From Pseudomonadota bacterium (GTDB taxonomy: Bacteria; Desulfobacterota; Desulfovibrionia; Desulfovibrionales; Desulfovibrionaceae): DNA of 28,427 bases. The first letter of the stretch is position 1, and each line of letters starts with the position of its first letter. The DNA is taken from NCBI GenBank assembly GCA_023438245.1, contig JAEXRD010000010.1, positions 1 through 28,427 of the forward strand. The letters run 5' to 3'. The position numbers were made by a program, and so were the translations under genes. Below are positions 7,794 to 15,960 of this stretch, piece by piece. The notes beneath the pieces were generated by a model that saw only the letters and a program-made list of their open reading frames with translations, ran no database searches and was not told where the DNA came from.

Positions 7794-7931
7794 GGTGTCA
7801 GTGCCGTTGGCCAAGTGGATAGCATTCGCGCTGGACGTCACATTTCCCCGGAAATCTCTGACGGTCCTTCCGTCCGCCATCCCGGTGAGTGGTGCATTCG
7901 AACGCCCAGCGTGGGCTGGCGGGGGCCGAGC

Positions 7932-8448
7932 CTACTCGTCTGCCAGAAGCAGCACAAAAAAACTCATAGGCGTAGTAAGCGGAGTGCCTCCGGTGCACCG
8001 CTGGCTCCTGAGCAATCTGGTCAAGCACAGCCAGCGCTTCGCGGTCGGCTGAGTATTTGCCGCGCGACTCCTCGACGCGGGTCTCCATCGGCGTGTAGAA
8101 GTCCTCCCATCAGGCCTCGTCCGGCAAGGTGAAATGTCCCACGACTGAGAACTGGGACCTGCCGATGTTCGCCAAGACGTCGGAGACTGTGCCCATGGCC
8201 GGGTAGTCGGCGTCAAAGATCGCCTTCACCTCTGGCGGGGGGGCCTTGCGCCATACCGCATCGCTGAAGACGAGGCGGCCGCCGGGCCGCAGCAGCCCGT
8301 GGCAGAGACCGAGCGCCTTCCCGATGCCGATGTTGTAGAGCGCTCCCTCTGACCAGATGAGGTCGAAGCGAGCTGGCGACTGGCCAGGATCGGCCATGTT
8401 GCCAACCACCGGCAGGACGCGCCGCGCCAGGCTGCGGCTGAGGCCCGC
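7932..8448 (-). pseudogene. Decayed class I SAM-dependent methyltransferase
   Basis: The minus strand encodes the C-terminal part of a type-11-like methyltransferase (FDLIWSEGALYNIGIGKAL, then LLRPGGRLVFSDAVWR), but the gene is broken three ways. First, the N-terminal half with the SAM-binding glycine loop is missing; recognisable sequence begins near 8448, just after the zinc-ribbon gene's stop. Second, a TGA at 8112-8110 interrupts the frame and is followed by WEDFYTP; relatives often have a second Trp there, so TGG to TGA is the likely change. Third, a run of seven A on the plus strand (7956-7962) shifts the frame; removing one base restores YEFFVLLLADE and a stop at 7932, a normal ending for these enzymes. 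It is probably a relic at the end of the operon. Confidence 0.75.
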
Positions 8449-8475
8449 CGGCCTGCGCCGACCCCGCCGCCCCGG

Positions 8476-8748
8476 CTAGAAGTCGAACAACTCCCCGAGG
8501 ATGGACTTCTTCTTGTGGTAGCCGTGCCCCTGCTTGTGCTTGGAATGGCCGTCGTGGCCGCCATAATGGGGTTGCGCGGGTGCGGCGTACTGGACAGGGG
8601 CGGGCTGCTGCGCGGGCGCGGCCCTCTCGATGATCTTGTCGAGCTCGCCGCGGTCGAGCCACACGCCCCGGCACTGGGGGCAATAGTCGATCTCGATGCC
8701 GCTGCGGTCCGTCATGACCAGGGCGATGTTGCAATGCGGGCACTTCAT
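8476..8748 (-). CDS. Zinc-ribbon (zf-TFIIB-like) small protein
   Basis: A 90-residue protein that starts with two zinc-binding knuckles, CPHC (3-6) and CPQC (23-26), followed by RGVWLDRGELDKII, the hallmark of the bacterial TFIIB-like zinc-ribbon family. The rest is a low-complexity linker rich in Ala, Pro and Gln, then a His/Gly/Lys-rich stretch (HYGGHDGHSKHKQGHGYHKK) and a short hydrophobic end. Family function is unknown; the His tract could bind metal. GGAGG lies five bases before the ATG. It follows terC by 54 bases and is the last intact gene of the htpX-to-zinc-ribbon operon. Confidence 0.85.
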   Translation of the reverse strand: MKCPHCNIALVMTDRSGIEIDYCPQCRGVWLDRGELDKIIERAAPAQQPAPVQYAAPAQPHYGGHDGHSKHKQGHGYHKKKSILGELFDF

Positions 8749-8802
8749 GGGAACCTCCGTGTCTTTGGGTTGTGTTCATGGAGCCGGTGGGACGGCCCTC
8801 GC

Positions 8803-9798
8803 CTAATCCTGTTCCGGATTTTCCTTCGCCGGGCTGCCAGGCACCCAGCCCCGCGGCATGGCGACATGCGCCGACTCGGGCGGCAGGCCGCGGGTGCGAT
8901 AGATGGAGAGCGCCACCGAGCCGCCAAGGATGCCCAGAGTCAGCAGCAGCGCAAACTCCGTGGGAATGACCGGCCCGAAGTAGCCGTTGACGACCATCTT
9001 GAGTCCCACCACCACCAGCACGATGGACAGGCCGTACTTGAGATAGTGGAACCTGTGGATGATGCCCGTGAGGGCGAAGAACAATGCGCGCAAGCCCAGG
9101 ATGGCGAAGACGTTGGACGTGTACACCAGGAACGGGTCCTTAGTGATGGCGAAGATGGCGGGGATGGAGTCCAGCGCGAACACCAGGTCCGTGAACTCCA
9201 CCAGCACCAGCACGATGAAGAGCGGGGTGATGAGGCGCACGCCGTTCTGGCGCACCATGAAGCGCTCGCCCACGTAGTCCGCCGTGACGCGGAAGTGCCT
9301 GCGCATGAACTGCGTCACCCGGTTGCCGGAAAGGTCGGGCTCGTCGTTGATGGTCATGAGCATCTTGACGCCGGTGACGATGAGGAAGGCGCCGAAGACG
9401 TAGATGACCCAGTGGAAGGCGGTGAGAATGGCCGACCCCGCCAGGATGAGCGCCGCGCGCATGACGAGGGCGCCCAGCACGCCCCAGAACAGCACCGTGT
9501 GCTGGGACTGTTTCGGCACCTGGAAATGCGTGAAGATGAGCACGAACACGAAGATGTTGTCGATGCTCAGGCTTTTTTCGATGAGGTAGCCGGTGAGGAA
9601 CTCGTACCCCGCCTGACTGCCCTCGAAGTGGAAGATGACGCCGGAGAAGCACAGGGCCAGCACCAGGTAGCCCAGGCTGAGCCACAGGGATTCCTTGACG
9701 TTGATCTCGCGGTGCTTGCGGTGCAGCACGCCGAGGTCAAAGGCCAGAAGGACGAGAACCAGAAGGTTGAAGCCCGCCCAGTACCACCATGTTGTCAT
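8803..9798 (-). CDS. TerC/Alx-family integral membrane protein
   Basis: 331 residues with about nine hydrophobic segments and the TerC hallmarks: an acidic residue in SLSIDNIFVFVLIF, and EFTDLVFALDSIPAIFAIT in a later helix. TerC proteins are linked to tellurite resistance, and the Alx/MntP-related members to manganese export. This one resembles Alx in length and in its N-terminal WWYW segment. The substrate cannot be read from sequence; Mn2+ efflux, or metal supply to secreted proteins, is plausible. It lies between the AI-2E-type permease (63 bases upstream) and the zinc-ribbon gene. There is no room upstream for the manganese riboswitch often found before alx. Confidence 0.9.
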   Translation of the reverse strand: MTTWWYWAGFNLLVLVLLAFDLGVLHRKHREINVKESLWLSLGYLVLALCFSGVIFHFEGSQAGYEFLTGYLIEKSLSIDNIFVFVLIFTHFQVPKQSQHTVLFWGVLGALVMRAALILAGSAILTAFHWVIYVFGAFLIVTGVKMLMTINDEPDLSGNRVTQFMRRHFRVTADYVGERFMVRQNGVRLITPLFIVLVLVEFTDLVFALDSIPAIFAITKDPFLVYTSNVFAILGLRALFFALTGIIHRFHYLKYGLSIVLVVVGLKMVVNGYFGPVIPTEFALLLTLGILGGSVALSIYRTRGLPPESAHVAMPRGWVPGSPAKENPEQD

Positions 9799-9861
9799 GT
9801 CATGCTCCTAGAGTCAGAGAGGGTTCGTGCGGTTGCGGCCTTGGGCTTGGGCCGCCGCGCC

Positions 9862-10935
9862 TTATCGCCTGCCGTCCTCCGCGTCCTGCGCTTCGTCCAG
9901 ATGCTCCACCCATTCGCGCCAAACCGCCCAGGCGATGGCCAGGACGATGGGACCGGTGAACAGGCCCACCAGACCGAAGGCGCTGGCGCCGCCCAAAACG
10001 CCGAAGAGTACCAGCAGGAAGGGAATCGTTCCAGCGCTGCTGATGAACAGGGGGCGCAGGAAGTTGTCCAGTTGGCTGACCACCGCCGCCCCCCAAATCC
10101 AAACGCCGATGGCCGCCGTGGTCTCGCCCTGGAACAAGAGCCAGGCCCCGGCCCCGCCCCACGCCAGCGGGGTGGCGAAGGGGATCAGGGCCACCAGCGC
10201 GGTGAGCGCGCCCAGCGATACAGGTGAGCTGAGCCCTGCTACCCAGTATCCCAGGCCGGCAACGATGCCCTGCGCCAGCGCCGTGAGCAGGATGCCGTAG
10301 ACAACGGCGCGCGTGGTGCCGCCTGCTGCCGACAGGTAGCCGTTGGCGCGCGGGCCGATGAAGCGGACCAGCACGTGGCGCAGTTCGTCGATAATGCGCG
10401 GGCCGTTGCGGTAGAAGAAGAAAACAATCACCAGCGTCAGCACCAGCTTGACCAGGTTTCGCCCAACCCCCCCGGCCAATTTCGCCGCAACTCCGGCATG
10501 CGCGCCGAGCCAGGCCTGGATGGTTTCGGCCATTCCCTGGGGATCGGACAGAAGCCAGGCCCGCTGCTCCACCAGCCATTCACCGAGCCAGGGGGCGGTG
10601 CGCAGGGCTTGCGGCAGCTCCGGCGGGGCGTGGAGCAGGGCGAGCACGGCGGGATAGATGCGGGCCAGCTCCTGCTGAGCGGTCCAGAGCAGCCAGAGCA
10701 GGGGGCCGCATAGCGTCAGTGTCACCAAGGCGGTGGCAAGGCTGGCAGCAAGGGCCTCGCGGCCGCCACAGCGTTTGCGCAGCCAAGCCATCATGGGCCA
10801 GGAGGCGTAGGCCAGCACACCGGCCCAGGCCAGCGGGGCCAGGAAGGGGAACAGGATCAGCGACACCAGCAGGCCCAGGCTGGCCAAGGCCAGGAAGGGC
10901 GCCAGCCGGTGACCAAAAGAAGACGTGTTTGTCAT
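9862..10935 (-). CDS. AI-2E (YdiK/PerM)-family transporter
   Basis: A 357-residue inner-membrane protein of the AI-2E transporter family, with two or three N-terminal helices, a soluble middle, and a cluster of C-terminal helices including GTIPFLLVLFGVLGGASAFG, a typical conserved stretch. Family members export autoinducer-2 in one case and act as Na+/H+ antiporters in others, so the family name does not fix the substrate. With nhaR and other ion-related genes close by, an ion/proton antiport role is worth considering. The frame is open upstream, but the ATG at 10935 immediately precedes the first membrane helix and has GAGG about ten bases before it. The Tim44-like gene is 59 bases upstream. 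Confidence 0.85.
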   Translation of the reverse strand: MTNTSSFGHRLAPFLALASLGLLVSLILFPFLAPLAWAGVLAYASWPMMAWLRKRCGGREALAASLATALVTLTLCGPLLWLLWTAQQELARIYPAVLALLHAPPELPQALRTAPWLGEWLVEQRAWLLSDPQGMAETIQAWLGAHAGVAAKLAGGVGRNLVKLVLTLVIVFFFYRNGPRIIDELRHVLVRFIGPRANGYLSAAGGTTRAVVYGILLTALAQGIVAGLGYWVAGLSSPVSLGALTALVALIPFATPLAWGGAGAWLLFQGETTAAIGVWIWGAAVVSQLDNFLRPLFISSAGTIPFLLVLFGVLGGASAFGLVGLFTGPIVLAIAWAVWREWVEHLDEAQDAEDGRR

Positions 10936-10994
10936 AGGGGCCGCCTCACGAGGTTTCGTCGATGAACCCGGCCTCATGGGGCGGCTCATGGACG

Positions 10995-11879
10995 TTAATC
11001 CTGTTGGATACCGGCAATGCGCCAAGTCTGGCCAGCGCCCAGCCCGGCGGTCAGATGCCAGACCTCGCTGAACGCTTCGGGCGCGGCGCCCGCCTCCTCG
11101 CGTATCTGGCCGGAGAAACGGACGCTCGCCAGCATCCGTCCCGCTTCCGTGCTGACGTCAAGCAGTTCGGCGTTCAAGTGCAGAACGTCCGTCTGCTGGG
11201 CCTGCCGGTTGCGTTCCTGATACTGCATCTGAATCTCGGCCGCCAGCTCCGGGCTGCAAAAAAGGCGGATGTCCTCCATGTCGCCGCGGTCGTTGGCGGC
11301 CTGCAGGCGGATGAAGTTGAGCTTGGACTGGCGCAGGAAGCCCTCCACGTCGAAATCGGCCGGGACATTGGCCGCAGGGGCGGTTCCGGGCGTTCCTGCA
11401 CCCATGCCGCCAAAGGCGGGCGGCGGGAAGTTCCCCTGCTGCGGCTGATGCTGCAAGCCATCGACAGGCCCGGCATACTGCATGGCCGACTGCATTCCGC
11501 CGGCAGGCTGGCGCCTGCGCATCAAGAACCGCACCGCGAATACCGCCGTCGCAACCAGCAGCAGGATGACCACCATGTTGCCCATGCCCGCGCCCATGCC
11601 GAAGTGCGAGAACAGCGCCGCGATGCCGAGACCTGCGGCGATGCCGGCAATGGGGCCCATCCAGCGGCCCATGCCGGACGGCGGCGCGGCCGGAGCCTGG
11701 GCCGCCGTCTGGGCGGGCCCGGCGGCGGGCTTGGAGGTGATGCCCTGGCGGTTCATGACGCCGGAGTCCCGGCTGATGCCCGAGGACCTGGCCCCGCCCA
11801 TGCGCTTGGCCTCGGCGTCCTGAGCCAGCGCGCCAAAGCCCATCATCAGGGCGAGCAAGGCGATTGCGATGAGTTTCAT
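10995..11879 (-). CDS. Tim44-like domain protein, membrane-anchored
   Basis: 294 residues: an N-terminal signal sequence (MKLIAIALLALMMGFGALAQ), a Gly/Ala/Pro/Gln-rich linker, a membrane helix near the middle (NMVVILLLVATAVFAVRFLM) and a C-terminal Tim44-like domain (about 180-294) ending in TWRIAGIQQD. Bacterial Tim44-like proteins have no settled function; the domain binds membranes or partner proteins. AGGAG lies eight bases before the ATG at 11879, and the signal sequence begins there, so the longer frame is not used. It sits between htpX (99 bases upstream) and the AI-2E-type permease, all on the minus strand. Confidence 0.87.
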   Translation of the reverse strand: MKLIAIALLALMMGFGALAQDAEAKRMGGARSSGISRDSGVMNRQGITSKPAAGPAQTAAQAPAAPPSGMGRWMGPIAGIAAGLGIAALFSHFGMGAGMGNMVVILLLVATAVFAVRFLMRRRQPAGGMQSAMQYAGPVDGLQHQPQQGNFPPPAFGGMGAGTPGTAPAANVPADFDVEGFLRQSKLNFIRLQAANDRGDMEDIRLFCSPELAAEIQMQYQERNRQAQQTDVLHLNAELLDVSTEAGRMLASVRFSGQIREEAGAAPEAFSEVWHLTAGLGAGQTWRIAGIQQD

Positions 11880-11978
11880 TTCGTTTCTCCTTTGATACCA
11901 TAGGGATCGGCTTGGCCGATCAGATTGCCTCCAAATGCATTGGGGGCTTGCCAACACATGAACAACGGCTTGCCAGCA

Positions 11979-12857
11979 CTACTTCTGTCCCGCCTGGAGC
12001 GCGGCGATGCGCTCCTCGAGCGGCGGGTGGGTCAAGAACAGGCGCTTCCAGCCCTGGCCGCCGCCGCCGGAAATGCCGAAGGCGGCCATGTTGTCCGGCA
12101 GGGGGCCGCCCCGGCCCGCCCTGAGGCGTTCAAGGGCGCGTATCATGGCCTGCCGCCCCGCCAGCGATGCCCCGCCAGCGTCAGCGCGGAACTCGCGCCT
12201 GCGCGAGAACCACATCACCACCATGGAGGCCACCACCCCGAGCACCAGCTCGGCCACGATCATGGTGACGTAGAAGGCCGGGCCGTGGCCGCGCTCGGTC
12301 TTGAACACCATCTTGTCCACCAGCGAGCCCACGACCCGCGACAGGAACATGACAAAGGTGTTCACCACGCCCTGGATGAGCGCCAGGGTCACCATGTCGC
12401 CGTTGGCGATGTGCGCCACCTCGTGCCCGAGCACAGCCTCGGCCTCTTCGCGCGTCATCTGCTGCAGCAGGCCGGTGGACACGGCCACAAGGGAATTGTT
12501 CCGGCTCATGCCGGTGGCGAAGGCGTTGGCGTCCGGGGAGTGGAACACGCCCACCTCGGGCATGCCGACGCCCGCCTGGGCCGCCTGCCTGCGGACGGTG
12601 TCCACCAGCCAGAATTCCGCCGAGTTCGAGGGGGTCTCAATGACCACCACGCCCATGCTGCGCTTGGCCATCCATTTGGACAGGGCCAGGGACAGGAAGG
12701 AACCGCCAAAGCCCATCACCGCCGCAAAGATGAGCAGCGACGAGAGGTTGAGGCCGTTGGCGTTCAGGTAGGGCTCCACCCCGAGCAGGCGCAGGCTCAC
12801 CGACAACACCAGCATGATGCCCAGGTTGGTCAGAAGAAAGAGCAGTATGCGTTTCAT
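11979..12857 (-). CDS. htpX: Membrane-bound zinc metalloprotease HtpX
   Basis: Inner-membrane protease that degrades misfolded membrane proteins with FtsH; a heat/envelope stress gene in many bacteria. The 292 residues match E. coli HtpX in length. Two N-terminal helices come first, then the zinc motif HEVAH (145-149), then two more helices, then RRREFRADA, whose Glu is the third zinc ligand, and the conserved LTHPPLEERIAAL at the end. The ATG at 12857 has AGGGAG eight bases upstream; the longer frame lacks support. It is first in the minus-strand operon and diverges from nhaR across 227 bases. No clear heat-shock sigma promoter is visible in that gap. Confidence 0.95.
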   Translation of the reverse strand: MKRILLFLLTNLGIMLVLSVSLRLLGVEPYLNANGLNLSSLLIFAAVMGFGGSFLSLALSKWMAKRSMGVVVIETPSNSAEFWLVDTVRRQAAQAGVGMPEVGVFHSPDANAFATGMSRNNSLVAVSTGLLQQMTREEAEAVLGHEVAHIANGDMVTLALIQGVVNTFVMFLSRVVGSLVDKMVFKTERGHGPAFYVTMIVAELVLGVVASMVVMWFSRRREFRADAGGASLAGRQAMIRALERLRAGRGGPLPDNMAAFGISGGGGQGWKRLFLTHPPLEERIAALQAGQK

Positions 12858-12995
12858 CGCGTGGTCTCCCTTGCAGGTTCTCGCCTCGTGGACGTCCGGC
12901 ATGTGCGGACCAGGCCCCTATGGACATGATCCGCGCCGACGCCAGCGCGCCAGGCTCTTCGTCCATCGTGGGCATGCTACTGCTGCCCTAAACCC

Positions 12996-13022
12996 TGGAC
13001 AAGTCGGATGTTACGATATAAA
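12996..13022 (+). promoter_or_regulatory. Promoter for nhaR
   Basis: TGGACA (12996-13001), 15 bases, then TATAAA (13017-13022) within the most AT-rich patch of the segment. It reads toward nhaR, about 60 bases before its GTG. Spacing is slightly short for sigma-70; TATAAATAAT allows alternative -10 registers. Confidence 0.5.
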
Positions 13023-13024
13023 TA

Positions 13025-13039
13025 ATCGAAAAAAACGAT
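13025..13039. promoter_or_regulatory. LysR-type operator (T-N11-A palindrome)
   Basis: ATCGAAAAAAACGAT is a perfect palindrome with arms ATCG/CGAT and contains the T-N11-A core of LysR-family sites. It overlaps the expected nhaR transcription start, the usual place for autorepression, and lies in the gap shared with the divergent htpX operon. Confidence 0.5.
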
Positions 13040-13084
13040 GTTTTGCCGGAGTGCGAAACCCGGCGGCGGCGGAAGGAGAATGCT

Positions 13085-14029
13085 GTGCAAGCGTTGAATT
13101 ACAAGCACTTGAAGTATTTCTGGGTGGTCGCCAAGGCCGGGGGCATTGCCCGCGCGGCCCAGCAGCTGCACATCACGCCGCACACCATCAGCGGCCAGCT
13201 TGGCGAGTTTCAGGAGGCCCTGGGCGTGGAGCTGCTGCGCCGGGCCGGGCGCGGGCTGGAGCTGACGGACGCCGGGCGGCGCATCCTGGGCTACGCCGAG
13301 GACATCTTCGCCATGGGCGACGAGTTGTTGGAGGCTCTGCGGGACGACACGGTGAAGCGCATCCTGCCCTTCCGGGTCGGCTTCGCCGACAGCGTGTCCA
13401 AGTCCGTGGCCTACCATCTGGTGGAGCCAGCGCTGCGGCTTGAGGCCCCGGTGCGACTGGTGTGCCGGGAGGGCAGGCTGACGAACCTGCTGGCCGAGCT
13501 GGCCATACACCGCCTCGACATGATCATTGCCGACAGGCCCATGCCCGCGAACCTGAACGTGCGCGGCTACAGCCACCTGCTGGGCCAGAGCGGACTCAGC
13601 GTGTTCGGCGCTGGCGCTCTGGTCCAGGGCCTGTCCGGAGCTTTCCCGGCCAATCTCGACAACGCCCCGTTCCTGCTCCCGGGGGAGGACGTGGCCATCC
13701 GTCACAGGCTCATCCAGTGGGTCGAGGCCAAGGGCCTGCGCCTGCGCATCGTGGGGGAGTTCGACGACAGCGCCTTGGTGAAGTCCTTCGGCCAGGCCGG
13801 GGCCGGGCTGTTCGTGGCGCCCACGGCCATCGCCGGGCATGTGTGCGAGCAGTACAAGGTGGCGGAGGTCGGACGCATCGACGTAGTGCTGGAGCAGGTC
13901 TACGCCATCACCACCGAGCGGCGCCTCACGCATCCTGCGGTGGTGGCCATCAGCAAGGCCGCCCGGCAAAATGTGTTCAAGGTGGCGGGCGGCCCGTCAC
14001 GGCGGAAGGCGGCGGACAGGGACCGCTGA
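13085..14029 (+). CDS. nhaR: LysR-family regulator, NhaR type
   Basis: A 314-residue transcription factor. The N-terminal helix-turn-helix (NYKHLKYFWVVAKAGGIARA, then LHITPHTISGQL) and the start of the effector domain (FRVGFADSVSKSVAYHLV, then RLDMIIADRPMP) resemble E. coli NhaR, the Na+-sensing activator of the NhaA antiporter gene. The start is GTG at 13085, with AGGAG six bases upstream. No nhaA is in the window. It may therefore control the divergent htpX operon and the CBS-domain gene 133 bases downstream. A T-N11-A palindrome lies in its leader. Ligand and targets are inferred, not shown. Confidence 0.88.
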   Translation: MQALNYKHLKYFWVVAKAGGIARAAQQLHITPHTISGQLGEFQEALGVELLRRAGRGLELTDAGRRILGYAEDIFAMGDELLEALRDDTVKRILPFRVGFADSVSKSVAYHLVEPALRLEAPVRLVCREGRLTNLLAELAIHRLDMIIADRPMPANLNVRGYSHLLGQSGLSVFGAGALVQGLSGAFPANLDNAPFLLPGEDVAIRHRLIQWVEAKGLRLRIVGEFDDSALVKSFGQAGAGLFVAPTAIAGHVCEQYKVAEVGRIDVVLEQVYAITTERRLTHPAVVAISKAARQNVFKVAGGPSRRKAADRDR

Positions 14030-14162
14030 CGCCTTCGGCAACCCGGCCAGCCGCCCCCCCCGCTGGCGCCGCCGCGCAGCTTGCCTTTCCTCCACCCGCC
14101 CGATATTTTGCCCAAGGCTCTTCCCAACCTGGGATGCTCCCTCACAACAAAATGGAATCACC

Positions 14163-15479
14163 ATGTCTGCCTATGTGTACTGGGAAGTCGTCATCATCCT
14201 GCTGCTGATTCTGTTGAACGGCTTCTTTTCCCTTGCCGAAATGTCCCTGGTGGCCGCCAAGAAGGTGCGGCTTTCCGCCGCCGCCAAGCAGGGCGACAAG
14301 CGCTCCGCCCTGGCCTTGTCGCTTTTGGAGGAGCCGGACCGGCTCTTCTCCACGGTCCAAATCGGCATCACCCTCATAGGCATCCTCACCGGCGCCTTCG
14401 GCGGGGCCACCCTGGGCGAGCAGCTTGGGCGCTGGCTGACCGGGTACGAAGCCCTCAGGCCCTTCGCCGACGCTCTGGGTTTTGGCCTCGTCATCCTGGC
14501 CACAACCTACCTAACCCTGGTCTTCGGCGAGCTTATCCCCAAGAAAATGGCCTTTTCCAACCCGGAGCGCTTTGCCCGCCTGGCCTCGCCCCTCATGCTC
14601 CTGCTGCGCAAGGTGGCCCACCCGGCGGTGGCGGTCTTAAGCTCGTCTTCCCGCCTGGCGTCCCGGCTGATGGGCATGAAACAGGTGAGCCAGCAGATCA
14701 CGGAGGAGGACATCAAGGGCTTCATCAACGAGGGCGTGCGCGCGGGCGTTGTGCAGAGTTCGGAAAAGAACATGCTGGAGCGGGTCTTCCGCCTGGGCGA
14801 CCGCCGGGTGTCGAGCCTCATGCGGCACCGCTCCAAGGTGGCCTGGCTCGACATCAACGACTCCGACAAGGACATCCTGGCCCAAATGGCCGAGAGCCCC
14901 TATTCGCGCTACCCCGTATGCGACGGCGACCTGCATGCCGTCCTGGGGGTGGTGAAGGCGCGCGAGTTCCTTGCGGCGCGGGTGGCGGACCCCGCAGCCA
15001 GGCTCGACAAGCACCTGCGCGCGCCGGTGTACATTCAGGACACGGCACGGGCCACCTCCCTGCTGGAGGCGTTTCAGGGGCGCAGCCGGATGCGTTTTGC
15101 CATGGTGGTGGACGAGTACGGCGACATCATGGGCATCGCCACGCTGAACGACATCCTGGAGGCCCTTGTGGGCGACCTGCCGGACCACCTGGCCGGTGAG
15201 GAGCCGGAGGCGGTGAAGCGGGCCGACGGCTCCTGGCTGCTCGACGGACTCATGCCCATGGAAGACGCCTGCCAGGTCGCGGGCATCTGCAGGGGGCAGG
15301 ACGCGCTGGAGGCCTACGAAACCTTGGCGGGCTTCATTCTGCACCATTTGCAGGAGATGCCCGAGATCGGCGATGTCGTGCAGTGGGAAGGGTTCCGCTT
15401 CGAGATCGTGGACATGGACGGTAGGCGCATCGACCGCGTGCTGGTGACGAAGCAACCCGTAGGCCAGAGCCACGGCTGA
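14163..15479 (+). CDS. HlyC/CorC-type protein (DUF21-CBS-CorC_HlyC)
   Basis: 438 residues in three parts. An N-terminal DUF21/CNNM membrane domain (1-~200) carries LNGFFSLAEMSLVAA and FGELIPKKMAFSNPER. A CBS pair follows (~215-345; PYSRYPVCDG and MRFAMVVDEYGDIMGIATL). The C-terminal CorC_HlyC domain (~355-432) has WLLDGLMPMED and TLAGFILHHL. The family includes magnesium and sodium transporters or efflux factors; CBS domains bind ATP or other adenosyl ligands. The older name 'hemolysin' is misleading. The ATG at 14163 has only a weak ribosome site (GGA). It follows nhaR in the same direction and could be its target. A corA gene lies 481 bases downstream on the other strand. Confidence 0.9.
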   Translation: MSAYVYWEVVIILLLILLNGFFSLAEMSLVAAKKVRLSAAAKQGDKRSALALSLLEEPDRLFSTVQIGITLIGILTGAFGGATLGEQLGRWLTGYEALRPFADALGFGLVILATTYLTLVFGELIPKKMAFSNPERFARLASPLMLLLRKVAHPAVAVLSSSSRLASRLMGMKQVSQQITEEDIKGFINEGVRAGVVQSSEKNMLERVFRLGDRRVSSLMRHRSKVAWLDINDSDKDILAQMAESPYSRYPVCDGDLHAVLGVVKAREFLAARVADPAARLDKHLRAPVYIQDTARATSLLEAFQGRSRMRFAMVVDEYGDIMGIATLNDILEALVGDLPDHLAGEEPEAVKRADGSWLLDGLMPMEDACQVAGICRGQDALEAYETLAGFILHHLQEMPEIGDVVQWEGFRFEIVDMDGRRIDRVLVTKQPVGQSHG

Positions 15480-15535
15480 AGAGGCCAGAGCTGGCGAGCC
15501 GGGGCCTGACGCGCAAACCGGAAAGGAGCGTACGC

Positions 15536-15667
15536 ATGGCCGACGCCAGAGACCTCAGCGAGGTCTGGTGGCAGCCCCGGTGCGCAACTCTCGTGTTGGG
15601 CCGGTCCAGAGGTGCGCGGAAGGGCCAGGAATGCGATGATCGAGATCTGACTGGGCACGGGAGCTGA
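15536..15667 (+). pseudogene. Short open frame, possible truncated gene
   Basis: ATG at 15536 is preceded by AAAGGAG at seven bases, a strong ribosome site. The 43 codons begin MADARDLSEVWW and end at TGA 15665-15667. The later codons look non-genic (Arg/Gly/Cys-rich), as if a real gene start had been cut by rearrangement around codon 14. It follows the CBS-domain gene by 56 bases and may be what remains of the next gene of that operon. Not recognised. Confidence 0.3.
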
Positions 15668-15735
15668 TCCGCTTGCCTGGAGCGGTTGTGCACGGTGGCC
15701 GCCACGGGGCAGGACGCCACGCATGCCTGGGCAAG

Positions 15736-15753
15736 GGGAGAAATGTAACACCC
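15736..15753. repeat. 18-base repeat, right copy
   Basis: GGGAGAAATGTAACACCC is identical and in direct orientation to 7776-7793. The copies are about 7.96 kb apart and mark the two edges of the methyltransferase-to-CBS gene segment. Confidence 0.7.
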
Positions 15754-15960
15754 ATTTAGCAAGAGGGGGGCAATTGGACCAACCCTTGTCGGTGAATGGA
15801 AAGCGCAGCTGGTTCTGTTCCACCACCTCGCTCCACAGTGCGGTCATGCACGTCCGCATCTACGAAGATGCCGGGGTCCATGGAAATGCCTATTACTGCG
15901 CCCCCTCTCGATTCCCTCACGGCGCTGGGCCTGTAGTTGCCGGTGGCCCGTCACCTTTGG

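Larger units (their letters stand above)
15480..15960. other. Gene-poor junction between the stress segment and corA
   Basis: 481 bases with no intact gene. They contain a short open frame with a good ribosome site (15536-15667), the right copy of the 18-base repeat (15736-15753) and about 200 bases up to the corA stop with no recognisable coding signal. Base composition is less GC-rich than in the flanking corA. The pattern fits the eroded edge of an inserted element. Confidence 0.5.

Noticed and set aside
7795..7905. Possible tRNA (GGCCAAGTGGATAGC looks like a D-arm and CATTCGAAC like a T-loop)
   Set aside because: No consistent acceptor or anticodon stem can be formed at the right spacing.
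9799..9861. Manganese (yybP-ykoY) riboswitch before terC
   Set aside because: Only 63 bases separate the AI-2E-type stop and the terC start, too short for the aptamer, and its core motifs are absent.
8515..10227. Long plus-strand open frame opposite zinc-ribbon, terC and the AI-2E-type gene
   Set aside because: Three recognisable proteins lie on the minus strand; the plus-strand product is low-complexity shadow sequence.
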